A stretch of DNA of 64,000 nt from Methylobacterium hispanicum (GCF_022179285.1 NZ_BPQO01000005.1:62001-126000), one strand, 5' to 3'. Numbered from the stretch's first letter, positions 8,062 to 17,057 are shown. Program-made: numbers and translations. The notes: a model not told the origin generated them from the letters alone.

Positions 8062-9534
8062 ATGACGACAGGGACCGAGACCGTGGAGAGGCTCCTGAGG
8101 GAAGCGCTCATGAAGACCAGCCATCCCGAGGCACACCTGCTTACCGTAGCGGAGGCCGTCCTCGCCCCGCGTTCGGACGAGGCGATGCCGAAGGGGGCTT
8201 CCCGCAAGATGGGAAAGACCGAGGCATTCGCCGCGGCCGCGGCGGTGACCCGCATGATGCAGATGCACGGGCTGACCCCGTCGGACATCTGCCGGGAAGC
8301 CAAGGTGGCCAACCAGGCGACCGGTTACTACCCGTTCTACCTGACACCAGCCGAGGTCGACGGCTCGGGAACGCTCCTGGCCTCGCTTCCGCGCAGCCGA
8401 CGCATCCACCGGGGACTGGCCCCCTACGTCCGGATGGTGCGGGCCATCGCGGTCAGATCCGGCGCTTCCGAAGCTGATCTCCTGCAGGAACTCGGGCTCG
8501 CCGTGGCGAGCTACCTGGCGCCATTCGTTGCCGCCGACCGCAGCCCCTGGGACCTCATCGCCGAGGATGTCGCGCTGCTCGGGCCATACTTCGGCAAGGT
8601 GCGCAAGGGGACGGACGGCGACCCCGTCGATATGCGGCGGTACTTCTCGGACGCCGAGCGCATGAACGTCCTTTTCGACCCCGCCACCGCCCGGATGGAG
8701 CCGAGGCCCGATAGGTCCCACCACGACAACGGTTTCTCTTCGTCGGCGTGTGTACCTTTGCACGCCCGGTTGGTCGCGTCCGGCCAGGTCAGATGCTGGA
8801 CTTACGACGAGGGGATGGATGGCGACCGGTTCAGCGTTCCTCTGGGCTGGATGCAGGCCAGCGTCTTCGAGGTGTTCTTCCTCGGCATCGTGCCCGACAA
8901 GAGGGGGCTGCGGACGGTCTTGTTCGCGGAGCCGTGGACGGCGACGTTCGGGGATATGGGCCCGGGTCGTTCACGTCCGTGGGGGGACGGAGGATTGACC
9001 GACCTCATGCGCGGCACTCCGCTCACGTACGGCCTGGGCCTCGTCCGGGATGGCGAGCCTCACGGCTTGTGCTTCGACGACCTCCCCCGCTTCCATTGCC
9101 CGGACTACGAGCGGCACGTCAGGGACGGGCTCGCCGGCATTGAGCACTACCAGGCGAACGAGTGGGATCCGTCGCCATGCCATGACGCCTTGCAGGCGGC
9201 GCGTCGCATCGACCTTGATGCCGATACGCTGCGCCGGTTCCTTGGGCACAAGGCTGACGACTCCTGGCAGCGGCAACTGGCAGCATTCGCCGACACGCCT
9301 TCCCACCTGCGGTCCTTCGCATTGCCCGGGGCGATTGCGCTCTCCGACGGCGGAAGTTCTGACGCCCTGGCCGACCGGTTTCGCGAGGGGTTGCTCGGGG
9401 ATGGGCAGGAGATCGTGACCGCGCTCATGGACGCGGTGACAAAGCGGGTCAGGGCGATGGACGCTTACCTCGCCGAGCGCACCGAGGGCGAGCGGTTCCG
9501 GCGCGACCGGTATCGCCGGCTCATGCGGAGCTAG
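8062..9534 (+). CDS. 490-residue protein of unknown function
   Basis: I chose ATG 8,062 because AGGAG lies 6 bp upstream; ATG 8,056 would overlap that site. The protein is soluble, with no signal peptide or membrane segment. It has a helical N-terminal third (EAFAAAAAVTRMMQMHGLTP followed by SDICREAKVANQATG, which could form a helix-turn-helix), a central mixed region rich in aromatic residues (VFEVFFLGIVPDKRGLRTVL), and a charged helical C-terminus. No catalytic motif stands out and I do not recognise the family. It is transcribed away from the FtsH-like operon and faces the ABC/nuclease operon, both accessory, so it is probably island cargo. Confidence 0.7.
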   Translation: MTTGTETVERLLREALMKTSHPEAHLLTVAEAVLAPRSDEAMPKGASRKMGKTEAFAAAAAVTRMMQMHGLTPSDICREAKVANQATGYYPFYLTPAEVDGSGTLLASLPRSRRIHRGLAPYVRMVRAIAVRSGASEADLLQELGLAVASYLAPFVAADRSPWDLIAEDVALLGPYFGKVRKGTDGDPVDMRRYFSDAERMNVLFDPATARMEPRPDRSHHDNGFSSSACVPLHARLVASGQVRCWTYDEGMDGDRFSVPLGWMQASVFEVFFLGIVPDKRGLRTVLFAEPWTATFGDMGPGRSRPWGDGGLTDLMRGTPLTYGLGLVRDGEPHGLCFDDLPRFHCPDYERHVRDGLAGIEHYQANEWDPSPCHDALQAARRIDLDADTLRRFLGHKADDSWQRQLAAFADTPSHLRSFALPGAIALSDGGSSDALADRFREGLLGDGQEIVTALMDAVTKRVRAMDAYLAERTEGERFRRDRYRRLMRS

Positions 9535-9557
9535 ACTGGCGCGACCCGTCGAAGTGC

Positions 9558-9576
9558 GGCCGGGTGAACCCCGGCC
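9558..9576. terminator. Hairpin between convergent genes
   Basis: GGCCGGG and CCCCGGCC can pair around a short TGAA loop, between the ends of the 490-residue gene and the convergent nuclease gene. No U-tract follows, so its role as an intrinsic terminator is uncertain. The rest of 9,535-9,684 shows nothing else. Confidence 0.35.
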
Positions 9577-9684
9577 GGCCATGGGACACGGGCCAGCGGC
9601 CGGACTTATGCGGCCTCAGAGTTGCGAGGGGGTCTTGCGGCGTCCCTGAACCCGGAAGAGGACGACGGCATGCTCCGTCGTTCC

Positions 9685-11541
9685 CTAGGGCGGCGTGACG
9701 TGGTGGACCGAAATCCGCTCGGCGACGTCGGGCTGACCGCCTCCCAGATCGTACAGGTCGAGCATCATCAGGATGCCGAAGCTGACGTTCGTCACGTCGT
9801 AGGCCACTTTCTGGAGGCCGTACTTCGCCACGATTTGGTCGTTCGTGAGCTTGCGGTCCGTCTTTTTCAGCTCCGCCACGAAGGTCGTGCGCATGTGCTT
9901 GAACAGGACGTCGACGCGTCCCCCGGCAATATCGCTGGCCTCGGCCCCCAGGATGCCGGCGGAGGGGGAGCCCCACAGGAAGTCGAGGTAGTCCTCCTGG
10001 AGAGTCTCCTCCAAGGGGAGCTTGGCTGGGTCCCTCTCGAACAGGTACCTTGCCCGTCGATAGGTGCTGGAGCCGACGTTGCTCCGCTGCGCCACGAACT
10101 GCAGGGTCAGCCACAGGGCGATCTCGAAGAGGGTGCGAGCTTCCGGGTAGCGACGGAAGTGTTCGTTCCTGCCCAAGTCCCGGATGATGTCGTCGTACAG
10201 GTCCGACACCACGGCGGACGTGCTCTCGCCGACCAACGTCATCATGGCACCGGCGACGCGCGCCATCGCCGATGCCCGGCCCGCCTCGGGGATGCTCTCC
10301 AGGATGGCGGCGGCCGGTGAGCTCCCGGGCGCCGCCTCAGTAGGGCGATGGGCAACGACCCCCTCGCGGGCCTCGGCCACCCGGGCGCGGAGCCCCGAGA
10401 CGTCGGGCAGCAGCCCCGACCCCGAATTCTCCTCGATCCACTGGTCGAGCGTGTCCAGGGAATGCAGTTCCCGTTGCAGGGCACCGACGATCCGGGGGCG
10501 GAGAACGGCTTCGAGGCCGCCGTCCCCGCCGCGCACCATGATGCTGCGGCTCGCCGAGTAGACGGAGACGAGTTCGTCCTGGATGACGGTGGCGGCATTG
10601 AGCCAGGCCCGCTTCCCCAAGCTGGTGTCGAGGGCGCCGAGCCGGAGCGCGAGCATCGACCAGTGGACGCGCTCGCGGCCCCGGGCGCCGAGCCATGACG
10701 AGATCTCCTCGGGGCGGTCGGAGGGAGACAGGTGGGCCGTGTACGCGAAAGCGGCCTCCTTGATGCCGTCGATGCCGACACGGAGATCGCTCTGGGTCCT
10801 GCCGGTCTGGAACGCGACCAGCATGTCCAGGCACCGGCGGTACAGTCGGGCGTCCGGGCGCTCCTCGCTCGCCGCCTCGGACCGCCCGAACCAGTCCCGG
10901 GCCTCCCGGAACGACCGGAGCGCGTCGTCCTGCGTCGTCGCGTCCAGGCCAGCGCGGAGCGCGTCGAGCCCGAGTTCCATGGCGACCTCGTCCTCCGCTT
11001 CCTCGACATCGAGGAGCTTGCCCAGGACCGCGTGCAGGTCCGGGTCCGGCTCACGTGCCAGGAGGGCGCCCGTGACATTGGCCGCATGACGCAGGAAATC
11101 GCCGTCGTCCGCCGGGTCGAGCTCGATCATCTCCGCCTGGAGCCGCCGCAGCAGGGCACGGTCCGACTGGGCGAGGATCATCGCCGCCTTCAGCGCCTGG
11201 GCGCGCGCGCCGTAATCACTGGCGCGGTCCCCGGCGCGCTCCAGAAACGCTCGCCCGAGCAAGCCCGCGGCTTCCCGGTGCAACCGGCCACCATGGCCGA
11301 GCCAGGCGGCGATGCCGGCCATCGCGATGACGTCGCCCGCCTCCTGAACGATCTCGACCGCGGCCGCGGCGGCCTTGCCGACGTCTGGATGCGAGGCCAG
11401 CGCGACGAACAGGTCAGCGCCCTCGACGCCCCGGCCCGATCCGCGGACGGCCTCGCGCAACTGCCCGGGCGAGACCGACGACAGGTCGGCGGGTTCGGCT
11501 TCGTCACGGGCCAGAAGCCGTCTCAGAACGTCCTCCGCCAT
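9685..11541 (-). CDS. Putative nuclease effector of an ABC-ATPase three-gene conflict system
   Basis: A 618-residue protein from ATG 11,541, 13 bp after the stop of the ABC ATPase gene. An upstream in-frame start at 11,637 would lie inside that gene. Residues 1 to about 500 are almost entirely helical, resembling an alpha-solenoid. The last 80 residues contain GGRVDVLF (Asp544), VAELKK (Glu557-x-Lys559) and a following QKVAYDV helix, the order and spacing of a PD-(D/E)xK restriction-endonuclease-like active site. It would cut nucleic acid when released or activated by the ATPase. It is the last gene of the operon. The nuclease reading is from motif only; the family name is not established. 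Confidence 0.6.
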   Translation of the reverse strand: MAEDVLRRLLARDEAEPADLSSVSPGQLREAVRGSGRGVEGADLFVALASHPDVGKAAAAAVEIVQEAGDVIAMAGIAAWLGHGGRLHREAAGLLGRAFLERAGDRASDYGARAQALKAAMILAQSDRALLRRLQAEMIELDPADDGDFLRHAANVTGALLAREPDPDLHAVLGKLLDVEEAEDEVAMELGLDALRAGLDATTQDDALRSFREARDWFGRSEAASEERPDARLYRRCLDMLVAFQTGRTQSDLRVGIDGIKEAAFAYTAHLSPSDRPEEISSWLGARGRERVHWSMLALRLGALDTSLGKRAWLNAATVIQDELVSVYSASRSIMVRGGDGGLEAVLRPRIVGALQRELHSLDTLDQWIEENSGSGLLPDVSGLRARVAEAREGVVAHRPTEAAPGSSPAAAILESIPEAGRASAMARVAGAMMTLVGESTSAVVSDLYDDIIRDLGRNEHFRRYPEARTLFEIALWLTLQFVAQRSNVGSSTYRRARYLFERDPAKLPLEETLQEDYLDFLWGSPSAGILGAEASDIAGGRVDVLFKHMRTTFVAELKKTDRKLTNDQIVAKYGLQKVAYDVTNVSFGILMMLDLYDLGGGQPDVAERISVHHVTPP

Positions 11542-11554
11542 CGTGGAACCCGGC

Positions 11555-13531
11555 TCAGAAAAGGAATCGACCACCTTCAGCGTGGAGCGTTTGCCGGCCA
11601 GGGACAACTCCCAACAGGCTGGGCTTGGTGGCGGCACCGACGATGACCTGGGTGTCGCCGGTCTCGTTGATGACCTCCTGCACGCTCGCCATCAATGCGG
11701 CGAAGTCGTCGTCGTTCATCTCCTGGGACCGCGGGCTGTCGAGGACGAGCATGCCGGGATACCGGCCGAAGCGGCGGCGGCGCGCGACGGCGACGACCGC
11801 CAGGGCAGCGGCGATGCGCACCCTCAGGTTCTCGCCGGGCGACAGGTCCGAGAAGGTGAGGTCCGCCCCTCCCTGCCGGATATTGAGGACGTTATTGCCG
11901 GTCCAATCCATGCCCTCGACGTGTTGGACGCCGAAGCGGCGGGAGAGTGCGGCGACCTCGTCCGAGACCTCCTTGAGGACATCCCGCTGCAGGTCGTCGA
12001 ACAGTTCACGGGTGACCTTCTCGACCTGGCGCAGGACCGAGGCGTCGTCGGCCGCGGCCGTTTTCACCGGTGCCGCCATCTCCGCGATGATCTCCCTCAA
12101 CTGCTCGGCCTGCGCCTCAAGGGCCCTTACGCGGAATTCCGCGTCCGGGTCCTCGGCCGCGGCCAGTTCCGCCGCGATCTCGCCGATGCGCGCCTGGTTG
12201 GTGTCGCGCTCCGCCTGGGCCTCGCGCAGGTGCCGCTTCGCCGCGGCGAGCTCCGCGTTCAGGCGGGCGACAACCTGCTCGGCCTCGCGCACATCGGCCT
12301 GAAGGTCGTCGATGCGAGGGCCGTCCTCCTCTCCCTCGACATGCCTCTCGCCGCAGAGGGCGCACGTACCCCCGCCCTCCGCGGTGTCGTACCGTTTGGC
12401 GTCGATGCCATTGTCGCAGGACGGGCAGCACACCGGCCGAAGCCGCCGAAACACCATGCCCGCCGCCCTCTCGTCCCGCATCTGCTGCAGGGTCCGCTTG
12501 AGCTCGGCCACGGACTCCTGCGCCGCGGCGGCTTGCCGGTCGAGAGTGTCGACGCGTTCCTCTGCCAGGGTGACCGCCGCGCGCAGGCGCATCGTCTCCC
12601 TGTCGCGTGTCACCAAGTCCGAGCGAAGGCGCGGACGGTCTACCCGCGTCGCGCTCCGAGCGCGAAGGTCCTCCAACTCCTGCTCGGTCGCCTTGAGGCG
12701 CTCGGCCAACCGTCCCGTGGCGGGGTCCGCCGACGAGGCCTTCCCGCCTTCGGCGCTCACCTTCTTGAACGCCGTGGACGCCGCCGAGTAGGTGGTGATC
12801 CACGGCAGGCCCATGAACATCTGCAGCAGGCGCAGGGGCACGCCGTCGCGGGTCACGTTCCCGAAGACCGCCGTGCCAGGGCCGTGGACGAAGAACGATG
12901 TGGCGATGGCGTTCCAGCCGTGGGTGCGCGGACCGTACGCCTTGTTGAAGGCGTGGAAGGAGCCGAAGCCGAACTCCTCCATCATGTTGTCGGCGACGGC
13001 CTTCTCGAAGGGCTTATCGGCCGGCCCGGCATAGAGGTCGATCCGCGCATCGCCTTCGCCGCGCGAGAGCGTCCCCCGGGCCATGCGCGGATCGACCTCG
13101 CCCGCGTCCTTCTCGACCCGTACGCGATAGAGGGTCGCGTCGATGCGGAAGGCCACTTCGACGAGGCTGAGCCAGCCCCAGACGTCGGGCTTCACATTGC
13201 CGGGAAACTCACCGCGCAACGCGGCCTGGATGAGGTTGAGCAGGCTCGACTTGCCCCGCGAATTCCTGTCCGACAGGAAGGCCCAGAGCCCGGGTCCCAT
13301 CTCGCCGTCGCCCTCGGGCCAGCGGAAAGAGATGTCGCGGTCGTCGTCGGTGCCCTGCTTCCGCCCGGCCAGCGCGATCCACGCGACGCGGAGCTGGCGG
13401 CGACGCGGCAGCGCCGACTGGGGCAGGATGCCGTGACGGTCGAGGACGGCCTGGACTTCCTCGGGCGAGACCTTGGCCTTCGTCGCAATCGTCCCGACCC
13501 AGTCGTCCGCGTTCGTCGGCGTCGCCGTCAT
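11555..13531 (-). CDS. SMC/Rad50-like ABC ATPase with zinc ribbon in the coiled coil
   Basis: 658 residues. The ATPase head is split as in Rad50 and SMC: a P-loop-like SDRNSRGKSSLL (Gly93-Lys94-Ser95) near the N-terminus, and the signature LSPGENLR plus Walker B MLVLDSP near the C-terminus. A long coiled coil lies between. Its tip holds CPSC and CALC pairs, a four-cysteine zinc ribbon rather than the single CXXC hook of Rad50. Residues 10-40 look like a small helical domain ahead of the head. The start ATG overlaps the previous gene as ATGA. Such ATPases act in DNA end sensing and in anti-phage systems (ABC-three-component, Lamassu). The P-loop lacks the usual first glycine. Confidence 0.75.
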   Translation of the reverse strand: MTATPTNADDWVGTIATKAKVSPEEVQAVLDRHGILPQSALPRRRQLRVAWIALAGRKQGTDDDRDISFRWPEGDGEMGPGLWAFLSDRNSRGKSSLLNLIQAALRGEFPGNVKPDVWGWLSLVEVAFRIDATLYRVRVEKDAGEVDPRMARGTLSRGEGDARIDLYAGPADKPFEKAVADNMMEEFGFGSFHAFNKAYGPRTHGWNAIATSFFVHGPGTAVFGNVTRDGVPLRLLQMFMGLPWITTYSAASTAFKKVSAEGGKASSADPATGRLAERLKATEQELEDLRARSATRVDRPRLRSDLVTRDRETMRLRAAVTLAEERVDTLDRQAAAAQESVAELKRTLQQMRDERAAGMVFRRLRPVCCPSCDNGIDAKRYDTAEGGGTCALCGERHVEGEEDGPRIDDLQADVREAEQVVARLNAELAAAKRHLREAQAERDTNQARIGEIAAELAAAEDPDAEFRVRALEAQAEQLREIIAEMAAPVKTAAADDASVLRQVEKVTRELFDDLQRDVLKEVSDEVAALSRRFGVQHVEGMDWTGNNVLNIRQGGADLTFSDLSPGENLRVRIAAALAVVAVARRRRFGRYPGMLVLDSPRSQEMNDDDFAALMASVQEVINETGDTQVIVGAATKPSLLGVVPGRQTLHAEGGRFLF

Positions 13532-14217
13532 GCCATGCCCTTCAGCCGCCGGATGCGGGCCAGCACCCGATCCTTGATGGACGGGATCTCGGTGCCGAGC
13601 GGCGCGTCCCTGTATTCCTGGTGGAGGTACTGCTCGTCCTTGAGGCTGGACCCGCTCCGCATGCCGGCGAGCGTCGACACCAGCCCGGCCCTATCCCGGT
13701 ACCAGGCGAGCGACGGGTGCTGCCGGATCACGTCCTCCATGAACGGGAACGCCGGCGGCTCGATCCGGAAATCGTGCCGCCGGTGGCCGCCGGCCTGGCG
13801 CAACGGCGTCACCATCCCGTAGGCGCGGAGGATGGACAGGGCCGTCTCAATGTTCTGGAAGGCCCCACGGTGCCACCGCACCATGCCCACCAGCCTTTCG
13901 CTGGGCTCGTCGGCATCGAAGATAGCCTCGGCCTGCGCGAGCAGCGACGGGTCGCCCTCGGTCTGGTACCGGTCCAGCAGGGCATCGGCCAGGTAGTCGG
14001 AATAGCGGACGAGGAAGTCCATGGCCATCGCCCGCTTCTCGCCGCGGAATACCCGGGGGTCGCCCGGGCCGGCTCGCGCGGGGTCGACCGGCTCGCTGCC
14101 GAGGGCGAGGATGAAGAGCAGCCTGATCGCGTCGCGATTGTTGTAGCCGGTATGGTTTCCGCGAGCGGGCGCGGTGTCTGTCGGCGCCGTTTCCGGAATA
14201 CTCGTACCCGCCGTCAT
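13528..14217 (-). CDS. Small middle component of the ABC-ATPase three-gene system
   Basis: 229 residues, first gene of the leftward operon, overlapping the ATPase gene by 4 bp (ATGA). It has a disordered Thr/Pro-rich N-terminus of about 20 residues, then a helical core (NNRDAIRLLFILALG), and a segment NIETALSILRAYGMVTPLRQ followed by RRHDFRI that reads like a winged-helix domain. In ABC-three-component systems a protein of this size with a winged helix lies beside the ATPase and is thought to bridge ATPase and effector. The match is by size, order and secondary-structure impression only. Confidence 0.55.
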   Translation of the reverse strand: MTAGTSIPETAPTDTAPARGNHTGYNNRDAIRLLFILALGSEPVDPARAGPGDPRVFRGEKRAMAMDFLVRYSDYLADALLDRYQTEGDPSLLAQAEAIFDADEPSERLVGMVRWHRGAFQNIETALSILRAYGMVTPLRQAGGHRRHDFRIEPPAFPFMEDVIRQHPSLAWYRDRAGLVSTLAGMRSGSSLKDEQYLHQEYRDAPLGTEIPSIKDRVLARIRRLKGMA

Positions 14218-14395
14218 CTTGCCGGGACCGTCGGTTGCGCAACCTCAAGGGCATGCGAGGAGGACAATGCCATCATGGCCGAGCCGTTCCTCCCGGCAGT
14301 CCTTCGGCGAAGCCCACCGGACTAGACCTGTCTACGTCTTGATGGCTGAGCCCGACGACCCAGGCCTTCGCCTTCCATCCGTCGTCCAGGAGGCT

Positions 14396-15142
14396 TCAGC
14401 GCTTTATGAACCCGATGTCGGCGGCAACCGCCTTCAACCGCTCCGGCTCCCGCTCCTTCCGCTCGGAGTAGCGGTCGACGAGGTACTCGGCCCGTCCTCG
14501 GGTCAGCAGGGTGAACTTCACCAGCTCCTCACAGACGTCCACGACCCGGTCGTAGAACGGCCCGGGCTTCATGCGGCCGGCATCGTCGAACTCCTTGTAG
14601 GCCATGGGCACTGACGACTGGTTCGGGATGGTGATCATCCGCATCCAGCGGCCCAGCACCCGCAGGCTGTTCACAGCGTTGAAGCTCTGCGAACCGCCTG
14701 AAACCTGCATGACGGCCAGGGTGCGGCCCTGCGTCGGGCGCACCGAGCCCTCGCTAAGCGGCAGCCAGTCGACCTGGGCCTTCATCACACCGGTCAGGTT
14801 GCCGTGTCTCTCGGGGCTGACCCAGACCTGCCCTTCCGACCAGATCGAGAGCTGCCGGAGCTCCTGCACCTTCGGGTGGTCCGCGGTCGTGTCGTCGGGC
14901 AGCGGCAAGCCGTGGGCGTCGTAGATCCGCACCTCTCCGCCCATGGCTTCCAGAAGCCGCGCCGCCTCGTAGGCGAGGAAGCGGCTGAATGAGCGCTCCC
15001 GAAGCGAGCCATAAAGGATCAGGAAGCGCGGCGCGTGGTCGAGCGGCGCGGGCGCCAACACCCGCTCCGAGGTCGGCATTTCAAAGTGCGCCTCGCTCAG
15101 GTTCGGCATCCCGTCGGTAAACGGCTGCTGGGGCTTGTCCAC
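14396..15142 (-). CDS. arsH: ArsH, NADPH-dependent FMN reductase / organoarsenical oxidase
   Basis: 248 residues from GTG 15,142, with GGAAG about 10 bp upstream. The FMN-binding flavodoxin-like core is clear: [14 protein letters not shown] near residues 41-54 for phosphate binding, then [10 protein letters not shown] and VSGGSQSFN. ArsH proteins reduce FMN-linked substrates and oxidise trivalent organoarsenicals such as methylarsenite to less toxic pentavalent forms in the cytoplasm. It is transcribed divergently from arsR-arsC-acr3, and the ArsR-type operator between them probably controls both directions. Length and motifs are normal for the family. Confidence 0.93.
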   Translation of the reverse strand: MDKPQQPFTDGMPNLSEAHFEMPTSERVLAPAPLDHAPRFLILYGSLRERSFSRFLAYEAARLLEAMGGEVRIYDAHGLPLPDDTTADHPKVQELRQLSIWSEGQVWVSPERHGNLTGVMKAQVDWLPLSEGSVRPTQGRTLAVMQVSGGSQSFNAVNSLRVLGRWMRMITIPNQSSVPMAYKEFDDAGRMKPGPFYDRVVDVCEELVKFTLLTRGRAEYLVDRYSERKEREPERLKAVAADIGFIKR

Positions 15143-15164
15143 GAAATCATCTTCCCATACGTTT

Positions 15165-15176
15165 CAACGAACGTTG
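15165..15176. promoter_or_regulatory. Probable ArsR operator between arsH and arsR
   Basis: CAACG-AA-CGTTG is a perfect inverted repeat flanked by TTT and GATTGATGG, in the 50-bp gap between the divergent arsH and arsR starts. ArsR-family repressors bind such AT-flanked imperfect palindromes. It overlaps where both promoters must lie. Confidence 0.5.
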
Positions 15177-15192
15177 GATTGATGGACCAACC

Positions 15193-15552
15193 ATGGACGA
15201 ACGGCAAGCCGTCGCCGCATTCGCCGCGCTGGGGCAGGAGCATCGCTTCCGGGTCGTGCGCGCGCTAGTCACCGCCGGACCGGACGGCCTCGCGGCCGGC
15301 GCACTGGCGACCGAGGTCGGGGTGGCGAACACCAACCTGTCCTTCCACCTGAAGGAGCTCTCGCATGCCGGGCTGATCACATCGCGGCGGGAGGGCAAGT
15401 CGGTCATCTACAGCGCCGCCTATGCCGGCCTGTCCGACCTGATCGCCTTCCTGATGCGCGACTGCTGCCAGGGCCGACCCGAAGTCTGCGCCCCCGCCGT
15501 TGCGGCTCTGTCCGCCTGCGATTGCCCCACCGGAGACACCGCCCATGCCTGA
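15193..15552 (+). CDS. arsR: ArsR arsenite-responsive repressor
   Basis: 119 residues with an ArsR winged helix (recognition helix near NTNLSFHLKELSHAG, residues 46-60). There is no ELCVC-type metal site in the DNA-binding helix. Instead the C-terminus carries Cys91, Cys92 and Cys99 (DCCQGRPEVC), resembling the C-terminal As(III) site of Acidithiobacillus ferrooxidans ArsR, plus a further CDC near residue 109. Arsenite binding would release DNA and induce the operon. The stop overlaps the arsC start by 8 bp. Confidence 0.92.
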   Translation: MDERQAVAAFAALGQEHRFRVVRALVTAGPDGLAAGALATEVGVANTNLSFHLKELSHAGLITSRREGKSVIYSAAYAGLSDLIAFLMRDCCQGRPEVCAPAVAALSACDCPTGDTAHA

Positions 15553-15982
15553 GGCGTTCGACGTCGTCGTCTACCACAACCCCGCGTGCGGCACGTCCCG
15601 CAACACCTTGGCGATGATCCGCAACGCCGGGGTCGAGCCGCACGTGGTCGAGTACCTCAAGACGCCACCGAGCCGGGCGCTCATCAAGCAACTTCTCGCT
15701 CGCGCCGACCTCACGGTGCGTGACGCGCTGCGCGAGAAGGGCACACCCTACGCCGAGCTCGGCCTAGGCGACCCTGCCCTGACCGACGAGCAACTCCTCG
15801 ACGCGGTCGAGGCCCACCCGGTCCTGCTTAACCGCCCGCTGGTCGTCAGCCCGAAGGGCGTGCGCCTGTGCCGGCCGTCCGAGACGGTGCTGGACCTCCT
15901 TCCCGCCCAGCAGGGCGAGTTCGTGAAGGAGGACGGCGAGCGCGTCGTGGACGAGCGCGGCCGCCGCGTCGCAACCGCCTGA
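15545..15982 (+). CDS. arsC: Arsenate reductase, glutaredoxin-dependent ArsC
   Basis: 145 residues from ATG 15,545. The N-terminus YHNPACGTSRN holds the catalytic Cys15, as in the Grx/GSH-dependent ArsC family. RPLVVSPKGVRLCRPSE near the C-terminus matches the conserved substrate-binding arginines. It reduces arsenate to arsenite for export by Acr3. It lies between arsR (8-bp overlap) and acr3 (7-bp gap) in one operon. Confidence 0.93.
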   Translation: MPEAFDVVVYHNPACGTSRNTLAMIRNAGVEPHVVEYLKTPPSRALIKQLLARADLTVRDALREKGTPYAELGLGDPALTDEQLLDAVEAHPVLLNRPLVVSPKGVRLCRPSETVLDLLPAQQGEFVKEDGERVVDERGRRVATA

Positions 15983-15989
15983 GGACGCC

Positions 15990-17057
15990 ATGAGCACCTT
16001 CGAACGCTACCTGACCCTCTGGGTCGCGCTCTGCATCGGGGCCGGCATTGCGCTCGGCCACGTCATGCCCGGCTTCTTCCACGCCGTCGGCGCGGCCGAG
16101 GTCGCCAAGGTGAACCTGCCGGTCGCCGTCCTAATCTGGCTCATGGTCATCCCGATGCTGCTCAAGATCGACTTCGCCTCGCTTCGGCACGTCGGCCGGC
16201 ACTGGCGCGGCATCGGCGTGACGCTGTTCATCAACTGGGCGGTGAAGCCGTTCTCGATGGCGGCGCTCGGCTGGCTGTTCATCGGCTACCTGTTCCGGCC
16301 CTACCTGCCCGCCGACCAGGTCGACAGCTATATCGCCGGGCTCATCATCCTGGCGGCGGCGCCCTGCACCGCGATGGTGTTCGTCTGGTCGAACCTGACC
16401 CGTGGCGAGCCGCACTTCACCCTGAGCCAGGTGGCGCTCAACGACACCATCATGGTGGTCGCGTTCGCCCCCATCGTCGGCCTGCTGCTCGGGCTCTCGG
16501 CGATCACGGTGCCCTGGGGCACGCTGGTGCTGTCGGTGGTCCTCTACATCGTTGTCCCGGTCATCGTCGCCCAAGCCGTGCGGCGCAGCCTCCTAGCCTC
16601 GGGCGGGCAGGCCGGACTCGACCGGCTGCTCGGCAAGCTCGGGCCGGTCTCGCTCGTCGCCCTCCTGACCACCCTGGTGCTGCTGTTCGGCTTCCAGGGC
16701 GAGCAGATCCTGGCGCAGCCGGCGGTCATCGGTCTGCTGGCGATACCCATCCTGATCCAGGTCTACTTCAACTCCGGGCTCGCCTACCTCCTGAACCGCG
16801 CTGCGGGCGAGCAGCACTGCGTCGCCGGCCCGTCGGCGCTGATCGGCGCCTCGAACTTCTTCGAGCTCGCGGTGGCCGCCGCCATCAGCCTGTTCGGCTT
16901 CAACTCGGGCGCGGCGCTGGCAACCGTGGTCGGCGTCCTCATCGAGGTGCCGGTCATGCTCTCGGTCGTGTGGATCGTGAACCGGAGCCAGGGATGGTAC
17001 GAGCGCGGCGCCACGGGCAAGGGAGCAGCGCTGAAGCCCGCATCCCGTGAGGTCTGA
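15990..17057 (+). CDS. acr3: Arsenite efflux permease Acr3
   Basis: 355 residues with about ten transmembrane segments of the bile/arsenite permease fold. The conserved AAPCTAMVFVW motif gives Cys126, the residue required for As(III) transport in Acr3. It exports arsenite from the cytoplasm, completing arsenate detoxification after ArsC. The start ATG lies 7 bp after arsC. Its stop overlaps the next gene by 11 bp, so the MFS gene is coupled. Confidence 0.95.
   Translation: MSTFERYLTLWVALCIGAGIALGHVMPGFFHAVGAAEVAKVNLPVAVLIWLMVIPMLLKIDFASLRHVGRHWRGIGVTLFINWAVKPFSMAALGWLFIGYLFRPYLPADQVDSYIAGLIILAAAPCTAMVFVWSNLTRGEPHFTLSQVALNDTIMVVAFAPIVGLLLGLSAITVPWGTLVLSVVLYIVVPVIVAQAVRRSLLASGGQAGLDRLLGKLGPVSLVALLTTLVLLFGFQGEQILAQPAVIGLLAIPILIQVYFNSGLAYLLNRAAGEQHCVAGPSALIGASNFFELAVAAAISLFGFNSGAALATVVGVLIEVPVMLSVVWIVNRSQGWYERGATGKGAALKPASREV

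Noticed and set aside
7765..8763. 332-codon minus-strand frame crossing the promoter of the 490-residue gene
   Set aside because: No ribosome site and antisense to the better supported rightward gene.
11375..13822. 815-codon plus-strand frame
   Set aside because: Antisense to the ABC ATPase gene, whose ATPase motifs are unmistakable.
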